From positions 434,001 through 498,000 of the forward strand of contig JAHLEZ010000035.1 in the NCBI GenBank assembly GCA_020726505.1: 64,000 nucleotides of DNA, in the 5' to 3' direction. Shown here in pieces: positions 33,139 through 44,286 of this stretch. The position numbers and the translations under genes were made by a program. This DNA is from Leptodontidium sp. MPI-SDFR-AT-0119 (taxonomy: Eukaryota; Ascomycota; Leotiomycetes; Helotiales; Leptodontidiaceae). Numbering within the stretch: the first letter of the stretch is position 1; the number at the start of each line of letters is the position of its first letter. The notes under the pieces are model-generated. The model was not told the origin of the DNA. It saw nothing but the letters and a program-made list of their open reading frames with translations, and did not search any database.

Positions 33139-33290
33139 TTGCCCCGTGGGTCAAAAGTCCGCGTTTATTTCCTGGGGATTTTAATTTTTTTCGCCCCGTG
33201 GTGCAGATTTGCCCACCGATATTTATTTTAGGGTGGGCTTTGCGCCGTGGTGCAAAAGATTCACTTACCTTTTCGCCCCATGGGGCAAAG
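33139..33290. repeat. four GCCCCRTGG-type palindromic motifs
   Basis: Related motifs occur at about 33139-33156, 33191-33206, 33241-33258 and 33271-33290, all around GCCCCGTGGTGCAAA. The last contains the perfect 12-bp palindrome GCCCCATGGGGC. The first three are about 50 bp apart. They could be protein-binding sites or decayed subterminal repeats of a transposon. Confidence 0.6.
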
Positions 33291-33628
33291 CTCTGGCCCT
33301 AACTCGAGGCCTAAGAAGCACTTTTCGGGTAGTATGTCCCGCCGAGATTCTGGACAAATCTGGTGTTTGTTCCACAGGTGTTAAGTTAGCTGAGATCCAG
33401 ACACGGCCAAAGCATACTGGCATGTCTTACAGATCAAGGCTGGCCCGCCAGAATCAAAGACCAGATTCACAGAATCCGCCATTGAGAGGTATAATCGACG
33501 ATCGGAACAAATATATTTCAAAAATAGCAATGGGATTTTACAATTCCATCCAGATTTTCTATAGTCAGGAAGAGAAAGGGTTGTCAAAGTCAGAAGGGGA
33601 TATCGGGAGTAAAATTAGGGTTGGTGCA

Positions 33629-33718
33629 CGGACAATTTTCGCGTATTCTGTCATAACACGACACGTCCTGGACACAACTAATTGAAGCTCGGACGATTTC
33701 CGCGTATTGTGTCATAAT
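33629..33718. repeat. direct repeat of 29 bp, 61-bp period
   Basis: The segment beginning CGGACAATTTTCGCGTATT at 33629 recurs at 33690 with four or five differences, ending GTCATAA in both. It sits about 330-420 bp upstream of the next gene's ATG, so it could be a duplicated upstream element. Confidence 0.65.
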
Positions 33719-34049
33719 CCGGACCCGCATAAAGGTCGGCAGAAAGCTGCCATTCGGCGCACAGCCTGAACCGAAGTGCTGAGTCAGCCAACCTCAAGCA
33801 CTTGTAGCGCAGCCTTAGTGGCTCGCTTCAGCACGCACCCCTGAAAAAGTGTGGGTTCCCGCTCTTTTCTCTCACCGAAGTACACAGCCAGGCCATCCCG
33901 AGCCTACTGTATATAAGGTCGCTATACCAGCCCCGGGTTGCATGCTCCCTTCAACCTGCCCTGTGAACTTCATATTAACGAATTTTTACCTACCTACCTA
34001 TATCTTTATCAGACCAATACGAAACTTCCGACTTCTTTCCTCTCCCGCC

Positions 34050-35318
34050 ATGTCATCACACGTTCTTTCCACTCCAATCACACCAGAGAAGCTTAAAGAA
34101 GTACTTTCTGGGATTAAAGGGGCCATTCTATTGTCCAGTCCAAACCTTGAAAGCCGAATCCGGGCCTTGTTGTACAAGATAGACACATTCAGCCAGGCCA
34201 GAGATCAATGGACATATGATGAGTGGTCCAAACAATGGGAAATCAGCATGGCTGACCTCAAGAGCGAGGATGCTTTACAAGATGCCGTCAGATGTGCCGA
34301 GTTTGCGCAACTCGCTTTTGCCCTGGATGGCCTCTTCGGTATTGAAGCTCTAGAACCGTTTCATGGAAGCAAGAAGTGCCCTGAAATTAAAGACATCTGG
34401 GAACTTGTTTCTTCTGTGCTGAAAGGCGAGTCCCAGGAATGGTTCTTTATTAAGACTGGCGCTCCCGGGATGGAGCAGATCACGCTGTTTTTTGAAAACC
34501 GCGAAGACCTCCGGAATAAGTCCACAGGCCCGCTGATCCACAGGATGGTAAGGATACACCTCTGGCTGCCAAATGGAAACCGGAATCCTGAAAGCCACGC
34601 TCACCAGCTGTTCGGCCAGAGCTGGATCCTGACGGGCCAGGGGCATGACGAACAGTTTTTTTACCACAACGTAAAGAATCCACCACAGGGCCTCAAAACG
34701 GGCGGGATGCCGCAGATGGCTCGCTATCAACTCCTGTGGCCGGATAAGAATGACTCCTCAGTGCTTTCAAACTCCCCCAACGGCCAGCCGGCCAAGATGA
34801 CGAAAACCGACGAGGTGTACTTCCTAGAGAAGAAGAGCGAGACCACCAACGCCATCGATACGACCTACACCATCTCAAACAAGGTGGCACACCGGGCGAG
34901 CATCCACGACCACCAGGTCCATGCAACCCTTTTCGTGTTTGACAGGGAGAAAGAGGGGATCATGATTGACGCTCCCATTTTCGGCCCGCTGGAGATGCCA
35001 AAAGACGACAACTACAAGCGGGCCCTGCAAACCAGTAAGCGGAGCAAATCTCCACACGTGGCGAGCTGTCTTGTCAATATCATCGAAGCTCAGCGCCAGT
35101 TAGAACTGGACCTACTCTTGGGAAGATTAGAAAGGAATGAAGGGCGCATGGACTTGATAATTGCGCAAGGTGCTTTTGTCTTATCGAACCTAATTGATGC
35201 AGGGTTTGGAGAATATGCTGAGGGATATGAGATCCAGATGCTCAAGGATCAATATCCTAAATGGGATCAAAGGGCATTTTTGGAACGTGCTAGGAATGGT
35301 TCTATCAGCACTCTATGA
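34050..35318 (+). CDS. hypothetical protein, possibly cupin-like
   Basis: A single-exon frame gives 422 residues from the ATG at 34,050 (context CCGCCATGTC), which follows a CT-rich leader; the frame is open further upstream but lacks similarity. The middle of the protein has a His-containing block, ESHAHQLFGQSWILTGQGH, reminiscent of a metal-binding cupin loop as in cysteine-dioxygenase-like folds. A second block, RASIHDHQVHATLFVFD, follows about 100 residues later. The C-terminal third is helical. There are no membrane segments or signal peptide. Base composition is more GC-rich in the centre than at the ends. I do not recognise the family; the cupin call rests on spacing of His residues only. 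Confidence 0.65.
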   Translation: MSSHVLSTPITPEKLKEVLSGIKGAILLSSPNLESRIRALLYKIDTFSQARDQWTYDEWSKQWEISMADLKSEDALQDAVRCAEFAQLAFALDGLFGIEALEPFHGSKKCPEIKDIWELVSSVLKGESQEWFFIKTGAPGMEQITLFFENREDLRNKSTGPLIHRMVRIHLWLPNGNRNPESHAHQLFGQSWILTGQGHDEQFFYHNVKNPPQGLKTGGMPQMARYQLLWPDKNDSSVLSNSPNGQPAKMTKTDEVYFLEKKSETTNAIDTTYTISNKVAHRASIHDHQVHATLFVFDREKEGIMIDAPIFGPLEMPKDDNYKRALQTSKRSKSPHVASCLVNIIEAQRQLELDLLLGRLERNEGRMDLIIAQGAFVLSNLIDAGFGEYAEGYEIQMLKDQYPKWDQRAFLERARNGSISTL

Positions 35319-35640
35319 GTCGAGCAGGGCGAGATGGTTAGCTGTAGGCCGCTGCCTGGAAATTCCTTTTTAGTAAAACGTAGACAACATATCTAAGTGT
35401 AAATCCAGTAGCTATAGGACATTCTAGATCAAGTCTAGTCATTGGAAACGATTCGAGAGTTATGATTTGAATCAATTGCTTAAAAGTAATCCAATTGCAC
35501 GGTTTTAGTGTGTCTCTTAAGTTATGAAATTGAAGACGACGAACAAGCGTTAGGGGATCAGGATTGGTCGAGTTGGACGTGGAATGGAGAGGGGGTGGAA
35601 TTGGGGGGCTAGGACGCGGCGCCTCATCTCTACAAAGGCA
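35319..35640. other. intergenic
   Basis: 3' flanks of two convergent genes. Nothing recognised. Confidence 0.5.
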
Positions 35641-35976
35641 TTAAGTTGTGTACGTACTAGACGGAATAACATCGGACAGCACTCGTATTTTCTCGTAAGA
35701 GAGGGTTTGGGTGATACATGAAGGATTAGACTCCTGCCAGTCGAGAAAGCAATGCTGAGCTTTCCGTCCTTCAGAATCAGACCAAGGCTTGAGTTGTGTC
35801 TGATACAAGAGGATAGCTTGGGCGATCACCGGGGTTTCGAATTGGTGAGAGCTGTGTTGCTCCACCTTTGGGATCGATTCGCGAAGCCATTCTAAACCCT
35901 TGTTCTCATTGCCAAACACAAGGGCTGCAAGGTCTAGTATCATGGATTTCTGCTCCGCATTCCACTCTAAAGCCAT
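35641..35976 (-). CDS. small hypothetical protein
   Basis: A 111-residue frame starting MALEWNAEQKS and ending SSTYTT. It is mostly helical, without cysteine pairs, signal peptide or membrane segment. Its composition is protein-like and the plus strand has no competing feature. No family recognised. It could also be a chance frame or the last exon of a larger gene. Confidence 0.4.
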   Translation of the reverse strand: MALEWNAEQKSMILDLAALVFGNENKGLEWLRESIPKVEQHSSHQFETPVIAQAILLYQTQLKPWSDSEGRKAQHCFLDWQESNPSCITQTLSYEKIRVLSDVIPSSTYTT

Positions 35977-37681
35977 AGTGAATATCAAAAACGGCAAAAG
36001 TGATAATGATGGTCGATTCGATGGTGGTCGATCAGAGAGAGCGGGAAAGAGCGCCGATTATATACAGCTTTGGGATAATGCCGCGAAGCGCCGATGGATT
36101 ATTGGATGAGTCACGGCTAAATGCTAAACACGGTTTGCTAACTGATGCCCTTATATTGGTCGTATCTGAACCATGGCAATCTAAAGAAAAATGGCAGTGC
36201 GAGGTTGGTTGGCTACTCCTCCTTCTAAGAAAAACACATCCAAAACCAGGCATAACGAACATGGCAAATCATGAAACTTTTAGCACTATGCCTTAGATAA
36301 AAAAACCCTCATCGTCTCTCTGCTCGGTTCGCTCACATTCCTTCGTTGCCTTCAGGTCGGTCTGTAAATCGCCTCCTATTCTGATTGCTTTTAGACCAGC
36401 CTTCCACAGTGCATCTTGTTTTCCTTTCCAAGACTCTAGTCGTCTTTATACGTTCGAGGAGGCCATATAATAGAGAATTTAGCGCGTCGCGCATCATAAG
36501 AGAGGCGCAGAGGGCTCATACGTGATTCTGGAGAACGGTTTACTAAGGCTGAGTACACAGTAGGGCGTCTATTAATTCACATCTCATCCTCGAGGGCGAT
36601 TAGTGTTAGCCTCACAATTACAATTTGGCACTCTCCTTAAGCCTACGTTTCTGCCTAGCGAAATTATAAAGATACAAATAAATATGTTATATATATTAGT
36701 TGCCTCTCCGTCTACCTTAGGGAATTTACATCATCCTTCACCTAGATCTGGCCTCGATTTTTTCGTTAAGAGTATTCTTTATCGTCTTGAGCAATCGGAG
36801 CCGGGACGACGCCAACCTTGAGTCACTGGCTCATGCGATATTCACAGCGCAGCTTGAGACACTTTTCTCTTCAATAATAGAGGGCCATTTAACTCAGATA
36901 ACCATAGCTCCCAATATACTGAGTATTAATAGTGGAATCTCATATAGCTCAATAGCAGGCACTCCCTTATACCCACCCATAGACCACTGGACCCTACTCA
37001 ATTCAAAATCTGTGGACTTCCCGATGGAAGAACCACAATGGTGGAACCACCCTGTGACGGCGAAAACAGCACCACCAGAACCCTCTGGATTCCACACAAA
37101 TCGACAACAGGCGACGAATACTATTGCAATGCAGCCTCAGAATATGCTTTTTTACGGCACCAATGAATTCTTATTCGACTCTATATCCATGAGCAATTCA
37201 GAACTTATGATCCAAAAGCTGCCCGCCTCGCTGGAGGTAATGATGGAAGTGTTTCTAAGCAGAGATAGATGTGAATGGGATGAGAGTTTAAACATAATGC
37301 ATGATCTCAACAACCCCCATTCCAGGCATACACATATACACAACCGACTACGAAACTATCTCCGACCGGCTGTCCGGGCGTAAACAACGCCCGCGACCTT
37401 TCAACCGCAGCAACGATCCCAAGCAACATAAGCGGAGCCACTTAACAGTGAAGCATTCCCCTTACGGACTTTGCTAAGTAGATCTGCTGCTCCGTCACCA
37501 CGGGCTTTTGGAGTCAAGCAGCTTCCTCTCGGGTGCTGTCCATTCTTTAATATAATATCACCGATTGCGAGACCTGCTTCGGGTGGAAATGGCTGGCACG
37601 GAACTGCTGGCGGTAGTGGTTGTGAATATTTCATAATTATATTAGGGGAAGCGAGAGCATGTTAGAGAGCGAAATTGTGGC
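35977..37681. other. no confident gene
   Basis: A 198-codon frame at 36,787-37,383 (plus) begins at TTG and has no motif; it may be a remnant. The region 36,420-36,700 is AT-rich. Nothing else is recognised. Confidence 0.4.
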
Positions 37682-38128
37682 TTAAGATTCACCCTCATGG
37701 AATTGTAAAGAACGCAAGCATTTGGGCGAGGCGAGAGAAGAGAGGGCTGGAGCCGGGGTGGCGTTGTTTAGTGAATTAGGACGAGCGAGCTCTGTGTATT
37801 GGTCCGCGGAGTGCTTATTGCCTTTTCCGTGCGAATATGGAGGAGTTATCGAGTATGCAGAAAGCGAAGGGAATTGTCTGAAGTTATGGCGAGAGGCACT
37901 TGCTGAGCCGAGGTGAGCGTGCTGCCTAGCCTCAATCCTCGAATTGATACTAGATTTTAGTTTATTGTAGGACCTTTTGTGTCGAATCAATTCATCGGAA
38001 CGAGAAAACCGCTTTGTGCAGCCATGGTATTGACATGCATGAGGCTTCTCCATTGTGTGCGAGGGTATATCTTGTCTGATGTTCCAGGCGTCGAAAGGTT
38101 TTATTGCAGATATGCACTCGTACGGTCG
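37682..38128 (-). pseudogene. degenerate CreA/Mig1-like zinc-finger copy
   Basis: Read on the minus strand, the block begins RPYEC and continues to a perfect second C2H2 finger, EKPHACQYHGCTKRFSRSD followed by ELIRHKR, almost identical to finger 2 of the carbon-catabolite repressor CreA/Mig1. Finger 1 is ruined: the second Cys and first His positions read Ala and Asp. The last His position of finger 2 is also altered (RSYN where CreA has RIHN). An in-frame stop lies five codons before RPYEC (38,141-38,143). About 110 low-complexity Ser/Ala/His-rich residues follow and end at 37,682. It cannot be a working CreA; I read it as a duplicated, decayed copy. Confidence 0.65.
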
Positions 38129-38199
38129 CAGTTGATATTGTTAGCTCTTTTCATAGTGGCCGTCACTCTCGGGTTGGGTTTTGCTGAAGACCATAGTTT

Positions 38200-40013
38200 C
38201 TACTTCTCTTTTGCTATGGAGCTAATTCGTATCTCGAGGCCGTTTGTCCTTGCTGCAAGGTCGGCTCCAGATCTAGCAGACTCGAAGGTTTCTGGGAGAA
38301 TATGGGCACCGTTACAGCGAAGCAGATGGAGGATGTGCCCCGGGGGGTTGGCGTCTGCTAAGGGGTGTACTTGAATCCCTAGTGTAGAAGGAATGGAAGG
38401 ACAAAAGAATGCGTACTAGAGGAGTTTAGTTCTCTCGAGTTGCTTCGACTACTGGACTTGTGCTCAGTTCTGGGGTTTCTTAGGAAAGCGGGGCTCGCAC
38501 AGCGACAGCAGGGAAGACGAATTCGAGTTGCAATATACATACATACGTGCTTCAGAAAAGAGTTTATTATGGCTCCTGCGGAAAGATTGAGCAACTTACT
38601 TGCTGAAAGATCAAACAAAAGCTACTATCGAAAAAAACACACCTTCGAATTCAAAAATCCAGAAAGACACGTTCAAGAAGGGAAGTACTGCTAAACAAAG
38701 AGGAATCAAATACGAATAAGACGTACTATGGACAACAACACACGACTAATCGACTTTAAAGGGGCACTGTAAAACCTCCACCTGAGGCCCGGCCTCTCAT
38801 GGACGTCCTCAACTCCCAAGGCATTATGGGAGCACACGCTGCAACGTGTATTCTAAGGAAGAAGCTTTGATATTAGTTTGGGAGAATTTCGGGGTCACGG
38901 GAGAAGCTATGTTGTAGCGGAGTAATTTGTCTCATCTCATCTCCAAATCATTAGAAATATCACTTCGTTCTAAGTATGTTCTTATCGCGTTTACCATAAG
39001 GTGACCTTGCGGCCAAGCTGAGGGAAGAAAGTGATGAACATGACCTGGGAAGATCACAAAAGCAGGTAAACAGGGAGGCTTCGGATGAATCATGGGTTTG
39101 TGATGCTACTGGCGTTCCGGGAATATCTGTTAAGGTTGGTCAGGGAATCATGACAACTCGGGAAGGATCTTCGGTAAGTGCGGAGGCATTGGTTTAGTTC
39201 TCAGTTTTGATCCCATTCCGGCCATTCGTTTGACCCCCAAGTTTCCATCGTTATTTTCAATGATTATTATTGTTACAATGGATAGAAAACGACAACAAAT
39301 GCCTATTGTACGCGGACTCCTTGCCTGCGTTCATATAGCGTTGTATTTTAGCTTCCCACAAGCCATCCTCCAAGATGGTCTATGAGGTGCTCTCAGTAGT
39401 AGTCAGGAGATTGGAGAACATGCGTCCAATGGTTGTGGTCTTGCAATAGGGAAGGGGAGGTTTGCGTGAGAATACAACGTCAAGTTGCAGTTGGTATGAT
39501 TAGTGCCTAAATTGAAGTATGAAGCAGATAAATGCTAGGGGTTACTGCGTAGACATAACTTATTTCCAGATCCGGATGTGAATTGAAGCTTCGTTGCATA
39601 CTCATGCCTTTATCAGCTCAAGGCACAGTTTTGAGGTTGTTCGAGTCTGTGGGGGTTGATTTTCCCGGGTTAAGACTGGGTAAATTTGATGCTGTAAGAA
39701 GAACCCAGACTAAACCTTGATCATATCGTTATCTTTGAAGTCGATAACTCGGCCATAATCTACGAGCGGATGCAGGGCTTGTAATGATCGGGTGAATGAG
39801 ACCTAACGTGATGATTAAATCCTACATGCAACATCAGAAGGAAGCAAAATCGCGGACTATTCACACCAAAGGAATTAGGAGGTCAGCTGTCTTATTGCAT
39901 TTCAGTCTATGACTCAAGCTACTGTACGAGAAGAGATAGGAAACACCAGCCCTGCAAGGTCCTTTCAATTCCTGTCTTGGCAGATCACAATACCACACAA
40001 CGAACCCAGTTGA
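38200..40013. other. 1.8 kb without a gene
   Basis: No frame of note and no repeat recognised. It may include the upstream or downstream non-coding parts of decayed genes on both sides. Confidence 0.55.
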
Positions 40014-41247
40014 TCAAGAGAAAGGTGTGGCAAGCTCTGCTCCGGTGTCTGCCCCCAGTGTAGACACAACTGGCAGTGTTGAAGAGGGACTCGCAGACTG
40101 TCCAACGTCGGCGGCGTGCATAATAATTAATCAAGAACACTTACGTATTCGCCAATAATCTTCTTCAATGCTGATGCCAAATCTTTCCAGTGGAATACTT
40201 TGCTTCGGTGCAGGAAATGCCATGATAACCCTGAAGAACTCCTCGCTATCAGATTTACCCTTCGATACTGTTAATGGCCGGAAGCCTTCCAAATTCCTTC
40301 GTATTCTGTTCTTCTCTTCTACTGTAAACCGAGCGGCTACGAGATACTCTAGCAAATAGATCGTATCAACACTCGTAACAAAACACCCTTGCTTCTCTTC
40401 CCAGTAGATGCAACTGATGCACACACTTTTCGGAGGCCGGTCATCTGGCGAAACAGGCTGGAAGGTTCTTGTGATCGTGCTCCCTGACCGTGACCGGCTG
40501 AAATGTACGAGCCGCCTCGGTGATTTAGACTCCTCTTCGGACCAGTGCAATGCCATAGCTTCGACGTCACGAGTAATCTCAAGTTTCACTTTGTGCGGGT
40601 ACGGAGCATATGCGTTGACGTACTGACCAGGCTGCCCTCCGTTGAGGGTGGTTGCTGGACTTGGGGTTTGTTGCAAGTTGAAGTCCTAATTAAAGGAGGG
40701 GTTGATGTTGCTGCCGGTGGCGGAAGTGATGATAGAGTTGGGCGGGATAAACTGGACTTCGTGCCATACTTGAGCCAACAGTTGGATATGAACCCCAGTT
40801 CGTAACTTGGGGTGACTGCGCCATGATAATGGGCGGGGGTGTAGTTCCGGGCCCCGAGTATCCGTAACCAGTATGTCTTGAAGGGTGTCCTTGATAGCTT
40901 CTTGCTGATCGGTCGTACTGTTGCGGTACAAGATTTGCATACGTATTGCTCGGCTGCAGATATTGCGGGAAGATGGGAGTTCTATCACCTGGTGCGTATT
41001 TATAAGTGTTGTATTCCTCATTAGCTCCAAACTGATGGCTTGAAGTTCGCTTTGCAGGAAGTTTCATCAGCTCAGCTGAGTCAGAGGGGGTCCTCCTTTT
41101 CCTCGAGTTCTCCTGGAGTGTGCTGGTCCTTCCTAGTGAAAACTGAGGTGTATTTTGGTAAACTGGTGCCGCAGTTGATGCCGCACCCTGTTGCTGCGAT
41201 CCATAACTTAGGGTAGGGTCCTGGAATGGGGGGTTTGGTATGTCCAT
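40014..41247 (-). pseudogene. Medusa-like DUF7082 regulator, broken copy
   Basis: The N-terminal half (from MDIPNPPFQDPTL at 41,247) is Gln/Pro/Ser/Tyr-rich, as in fungal developmental regulators of the Medusa type. The conserved DUF7082 domain follows: PYPHKVKLEI, ALHWSEEE, CISCIYWEEKQGC, TVEEKNRIRRNLEGFRPLTV and EEFFRVIMAFP. Two breaks are visible. At about 40,680-40,690 both usable frames meet stops between the halves without an obvious intron. At about 40,195 the domain jumps frame: KVFHW and ALKKIIGEY lie one frame off, with some six expected residues missing. A good donor (GTAAGT) still follows ALKKIIGEY, and an exon ending at 40,014 is possible. The family controls conidiophore or sclerotium development; this copy is probably dead. 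Confidence 0.6.
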
Positions 41248-42155
41248 CCAGAATCGTAGCCCATGTCAACTATGAGTAAATGGCTGTCATTAACCTATGG
41301 ATGCGGGTCAAAAACGAGTCAACCATGGAATGGACTTACCATGAAGTTCCAGTTTCCCGTAGCTAGACATGAGAAGGGACTTGAAGAATCCGCCCCGGCC
41401 GCAAGGGTTTCCTCGTGCCCTTCTTTGTACGAGGTGTATTAGTTGTCGAGTATAATAATTCTATTAGAAGGGTGATCAGGATTCCTGAGACTAAGTTAGC
41501 CCGGAAGGCTCGTAGTCGAAATACAGAGGTGCAGCCTTATAAAGTATGGGATATCCGCTAGCAAGGCGACATCCCTGATGTAAACAACACTTTATTAAGT
41601 AGTAGGATGTTGTGAATAAACGATTGGTGCAGTGGTGGGGGTGGTCGCGTCGTGGGTTGGGATTACTCAGCTCCGAGCTCTGGAGCTCGCAGGTCAGGTG
41701 AATGATGAAGAGTCCTGAATAAAATAAAAAAAAGGCTCCTCTAGCCATCGCCTTATTATTTCAGGCAGCATTCAATTCTAGAGGATATACGGAGGTACAG
41801 CTGGTATGTCTTGGCCCCTGTTTTCCTTGGCGCCGTTTTTATCCCTTGTAATTATAACCACAACAACTATAAAAATCTACAAAACTTATACTATTACATT
41901 CCCTTAGACTTAGGAAGTATAGGGGCGCTTTTCATAGTAATTCCAAGATAAGCATCTTGATTAATAGCAGTCCAAGCGTCTAAAGTTAACGAAAAGCTAC
42001 CGTTTGACTTTATATTAATAGCTAACTCTTCTTTAATAACCGATTTCTTTTCTAAATAAGGCTGATCTTAAGTATGCGATCTAACTTAAGCGAATAGTTC
42101 CGTTCTTTGAGAAGAATCTGGTTGTGCTAACAAAGCCGACTTTATGGCCCGCTAA
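41248..42155. other. transition into AT-rich block
   Basis: No gene beyond a possible 5' exon of the Medusa-like copy (a minus-strand ATG near 41,364 followed by a GTAAGT donor near 41,340). Composition becomes AT-rich from about 41,850. Confidence 0.4.
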
Positions 42156-42457
42156 TGTTACGACCTACGATGCGCCTCGTATTCTAACCGACACGGGCTC
42201 GTAGCATCGCTGGCTATGTGACGGCGCTAAGCCTAATAGGGAAGACTAGGTGGCGAGCCTGCGACATATTGACGTGAATAGCACTCGACTACGCTAGGCC
42301 CCATTAAGAGGGTCCTTCATGTATATATACTCGAGCCCTCCCGTACAGAGAGCTCTCCTTTCCTCCTTGTCTTTTCTTCTCGATTCTGAGCGTAGCTAGA
42401 GGCCCAAATACACAGCTAGAGTCAACTCGCCGTATCAACCCCTTGCCAGCCGTAACA
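42156..42457 (+). mobile_element. solo LTR, family A
   Basis: A 302-bp block starts TGTTACGACC and ends GCCGTAACA, giving the TG...CA ends and short terminal inverted repeat of a retrotransposon LTR. It is flanked by the identical pentamers GCTAA (42151-42155 and 42458-42462), a perfect target-site duplication. A TATA-like GTATATATAC lies at about 42,321. No internal region follows, so it is a solo LTR left by recombination between two LTRs. Confidence 0.9.
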
Positions 42458-43985
42458 GCTAACTGTAAAGGACATATTAGTATTAATTTTTTCGGGCGTA
42501 GAGGTATTAATACCTATTTAATTTTAAATGCCTATTACGACTTAAATATAATCGATATTGTTTTTAGCCCTAATGCGCCGTAGCTATTTTTTTTATTAAT
42601 ATATAAGCTTTCTTTGTTTTGTTTATTTACGCTTAACGATAAATATACGGTTATAGAATAATATTATATCTTATTTCTTAATTATATATATATATATATA
42701 TATATAAATAATAATATATATAAATTAATATAATACGCAACGTGTAAACTTAGGCCTAAGTTATTAATCTTATGTCGCTAGTTAAGACGATATACTTTAA
42801 AGGAATTTTTTTAATAAAATAATACTAGGCTAAAGAAACTTAAGAGACAAGGAAAAAAAGAAAAACCTAAAGGGGTAACTTAAGTACAAGTTATTCCGTC
42901 TTTTTATTTATACTAGTAGAAAATGCCTGTTATTTCTTTTTTTTAATATTTATAATTAGTATTATAAGCCGATTTATAAAATATACCTTTCTACGATTTA
43001 TAACAAGCTTAGCCTTATATAACGTAAATGCTCCTTTAGTTCTTACCCGTGTTAACGCTATAGTATTTATTATTATATATATACTAATTAAAAGTGCGGC
43101 TTTTATAGCCCGAGATATTATGTAATTAAATCGTATTACTGCCACTGTAACTTATAAAACGGAAAGAGTAGCGGTCGTTATTTCTAATATATTAATTGCC
43201 GCTGATTCGGACATTACTACCGGCTACTTTATTATAGTTGGCTTTGGAGAAGGTAGTAAAATAGTAATCGGCCTAGTAAGCAAAGATATTAGGCGATTTA
43301 CTTAAATCTTTTACAGGAGTAGCGATAATATTATTTATATTAGTAAGAGGAGTGCTAAAGACTACGCCAGAGATAAGAGTTATTAGTAAGAGAGGTAAAA
43401 CGAAAAGTATTTTAAATAGTAATATAAAGACTTGACTTTAAAAGCTAGAATATAAAAGTATAAAGGATAATTTAGTGCGAGGTCTTTTATTACTTTATAC
43501 TTTAACGTATAACTTAAGATTTAAGCGAAATCTATAAATTTAATTATATTTTAAAGACCTTTATATTAAAAGAAAAGATTAGTTATATTATAGGGCTATA
43601 TAGGTGCGGGGGTTGTGTAAGTGCGGCGCGCGTCGTATAAGTAAGGGAAGGCGTAAGTACTATATAAAGGTCTTATTTTATACATAATTCGGTTTATTCT
43701 GTACTAAAAAGGGAAGGTGAATATAGCACTTAATAGAACAAGGCAAAGGAGGAGATTTCCTTTTACTTTAATAACCTAATAACCTATAAAGGAAAATGTA
43801 CTAAAAAATAATAGTCACATTTTAGCTAAAGAACTAATGGCCTTAACCCCTAGTTTTAATTATACTTATTAGTAAGATATTTTTAAAGAACGGGTGTAGG
43901 GCATTTAGTTATATTATTAGTACTTGCCGATATATAACTTAGTTAAATAAAAATAATAGTCTAAAAGTGTTATATAAGGTAAATT
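42458..43985. other. AT-rich, RIP-like block
   Basis: Very TpA-rich sequence with no intact frame, a (TA)n run near 42,685-42,706 and many TAA/TAG codons in all frames. The composition is that of RIP-mutated transposon DNA. I could not recognise the original element. Confidence 0.6.
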
Positions 43986-44286
43986 TGTTACAGCTGGCAA
44001 GAGGTTAATACGGCGAGTTGACTCTAGCTTTGTATTTAGGCCTGAAGCTACGCTCAGAATCGAGAAGAAAATACAAGGAGAAAAGGAGAGCTCTCTATAA
44101 GAGAGAGCTCGAGTATAAATACACGAAAGACCCTCTTAATAGGGCCTAGCGTAGTCGAGCGCTATTCGCATTCATATGTCGTATACTAGCCACTTAGTCC
44201 TCCTAATTAGGCCTAGCGCCGTCGCATAGCCAGCGATGCTACGAGCCGTGTCAGTTAGAATACGAGGCGCATCGGAGGTCGTAACA
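43986..44286 (-). mobile_element. solo LTR, family A, inverted copy
   Basis: A 301-bp block is the reverse complement of the LTR at 42,156, with many substitutions and small indels. Read on the minus strand it starts TGTTACGACC and ends in TGTAACA. The flanks are AAATT on both sides (43981-43985 and 44287-44291), again a perfect 5-bp duplication. The different duplication shows that it inserted independently of the first copy. Confidence 0.9.

Larger units (their letters stand above)
32738..34049. other. intergenic with two motif clusters
   Basis: No gene with recognisable features. A 158-codon frame at 33,209-33,685 crosses both repeat clusters and has no family similarity, so it is probably chance. 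The last 200 bp form the promoter and leader of the cupin-like gene. Confidence 0.5.

Noticed and set aside
33209..33685. 158-codon frame upstream of the cupin-like gene
   Set aside because: It crosses two repeat clusters, has no family marks and starts at a non-ATG codon.
36787..37383. 198-codon plus-strand frame
   Set aside because: No ATG at the start, no recognisable domain and an AT-rich setting; kept only as a possible remnant.
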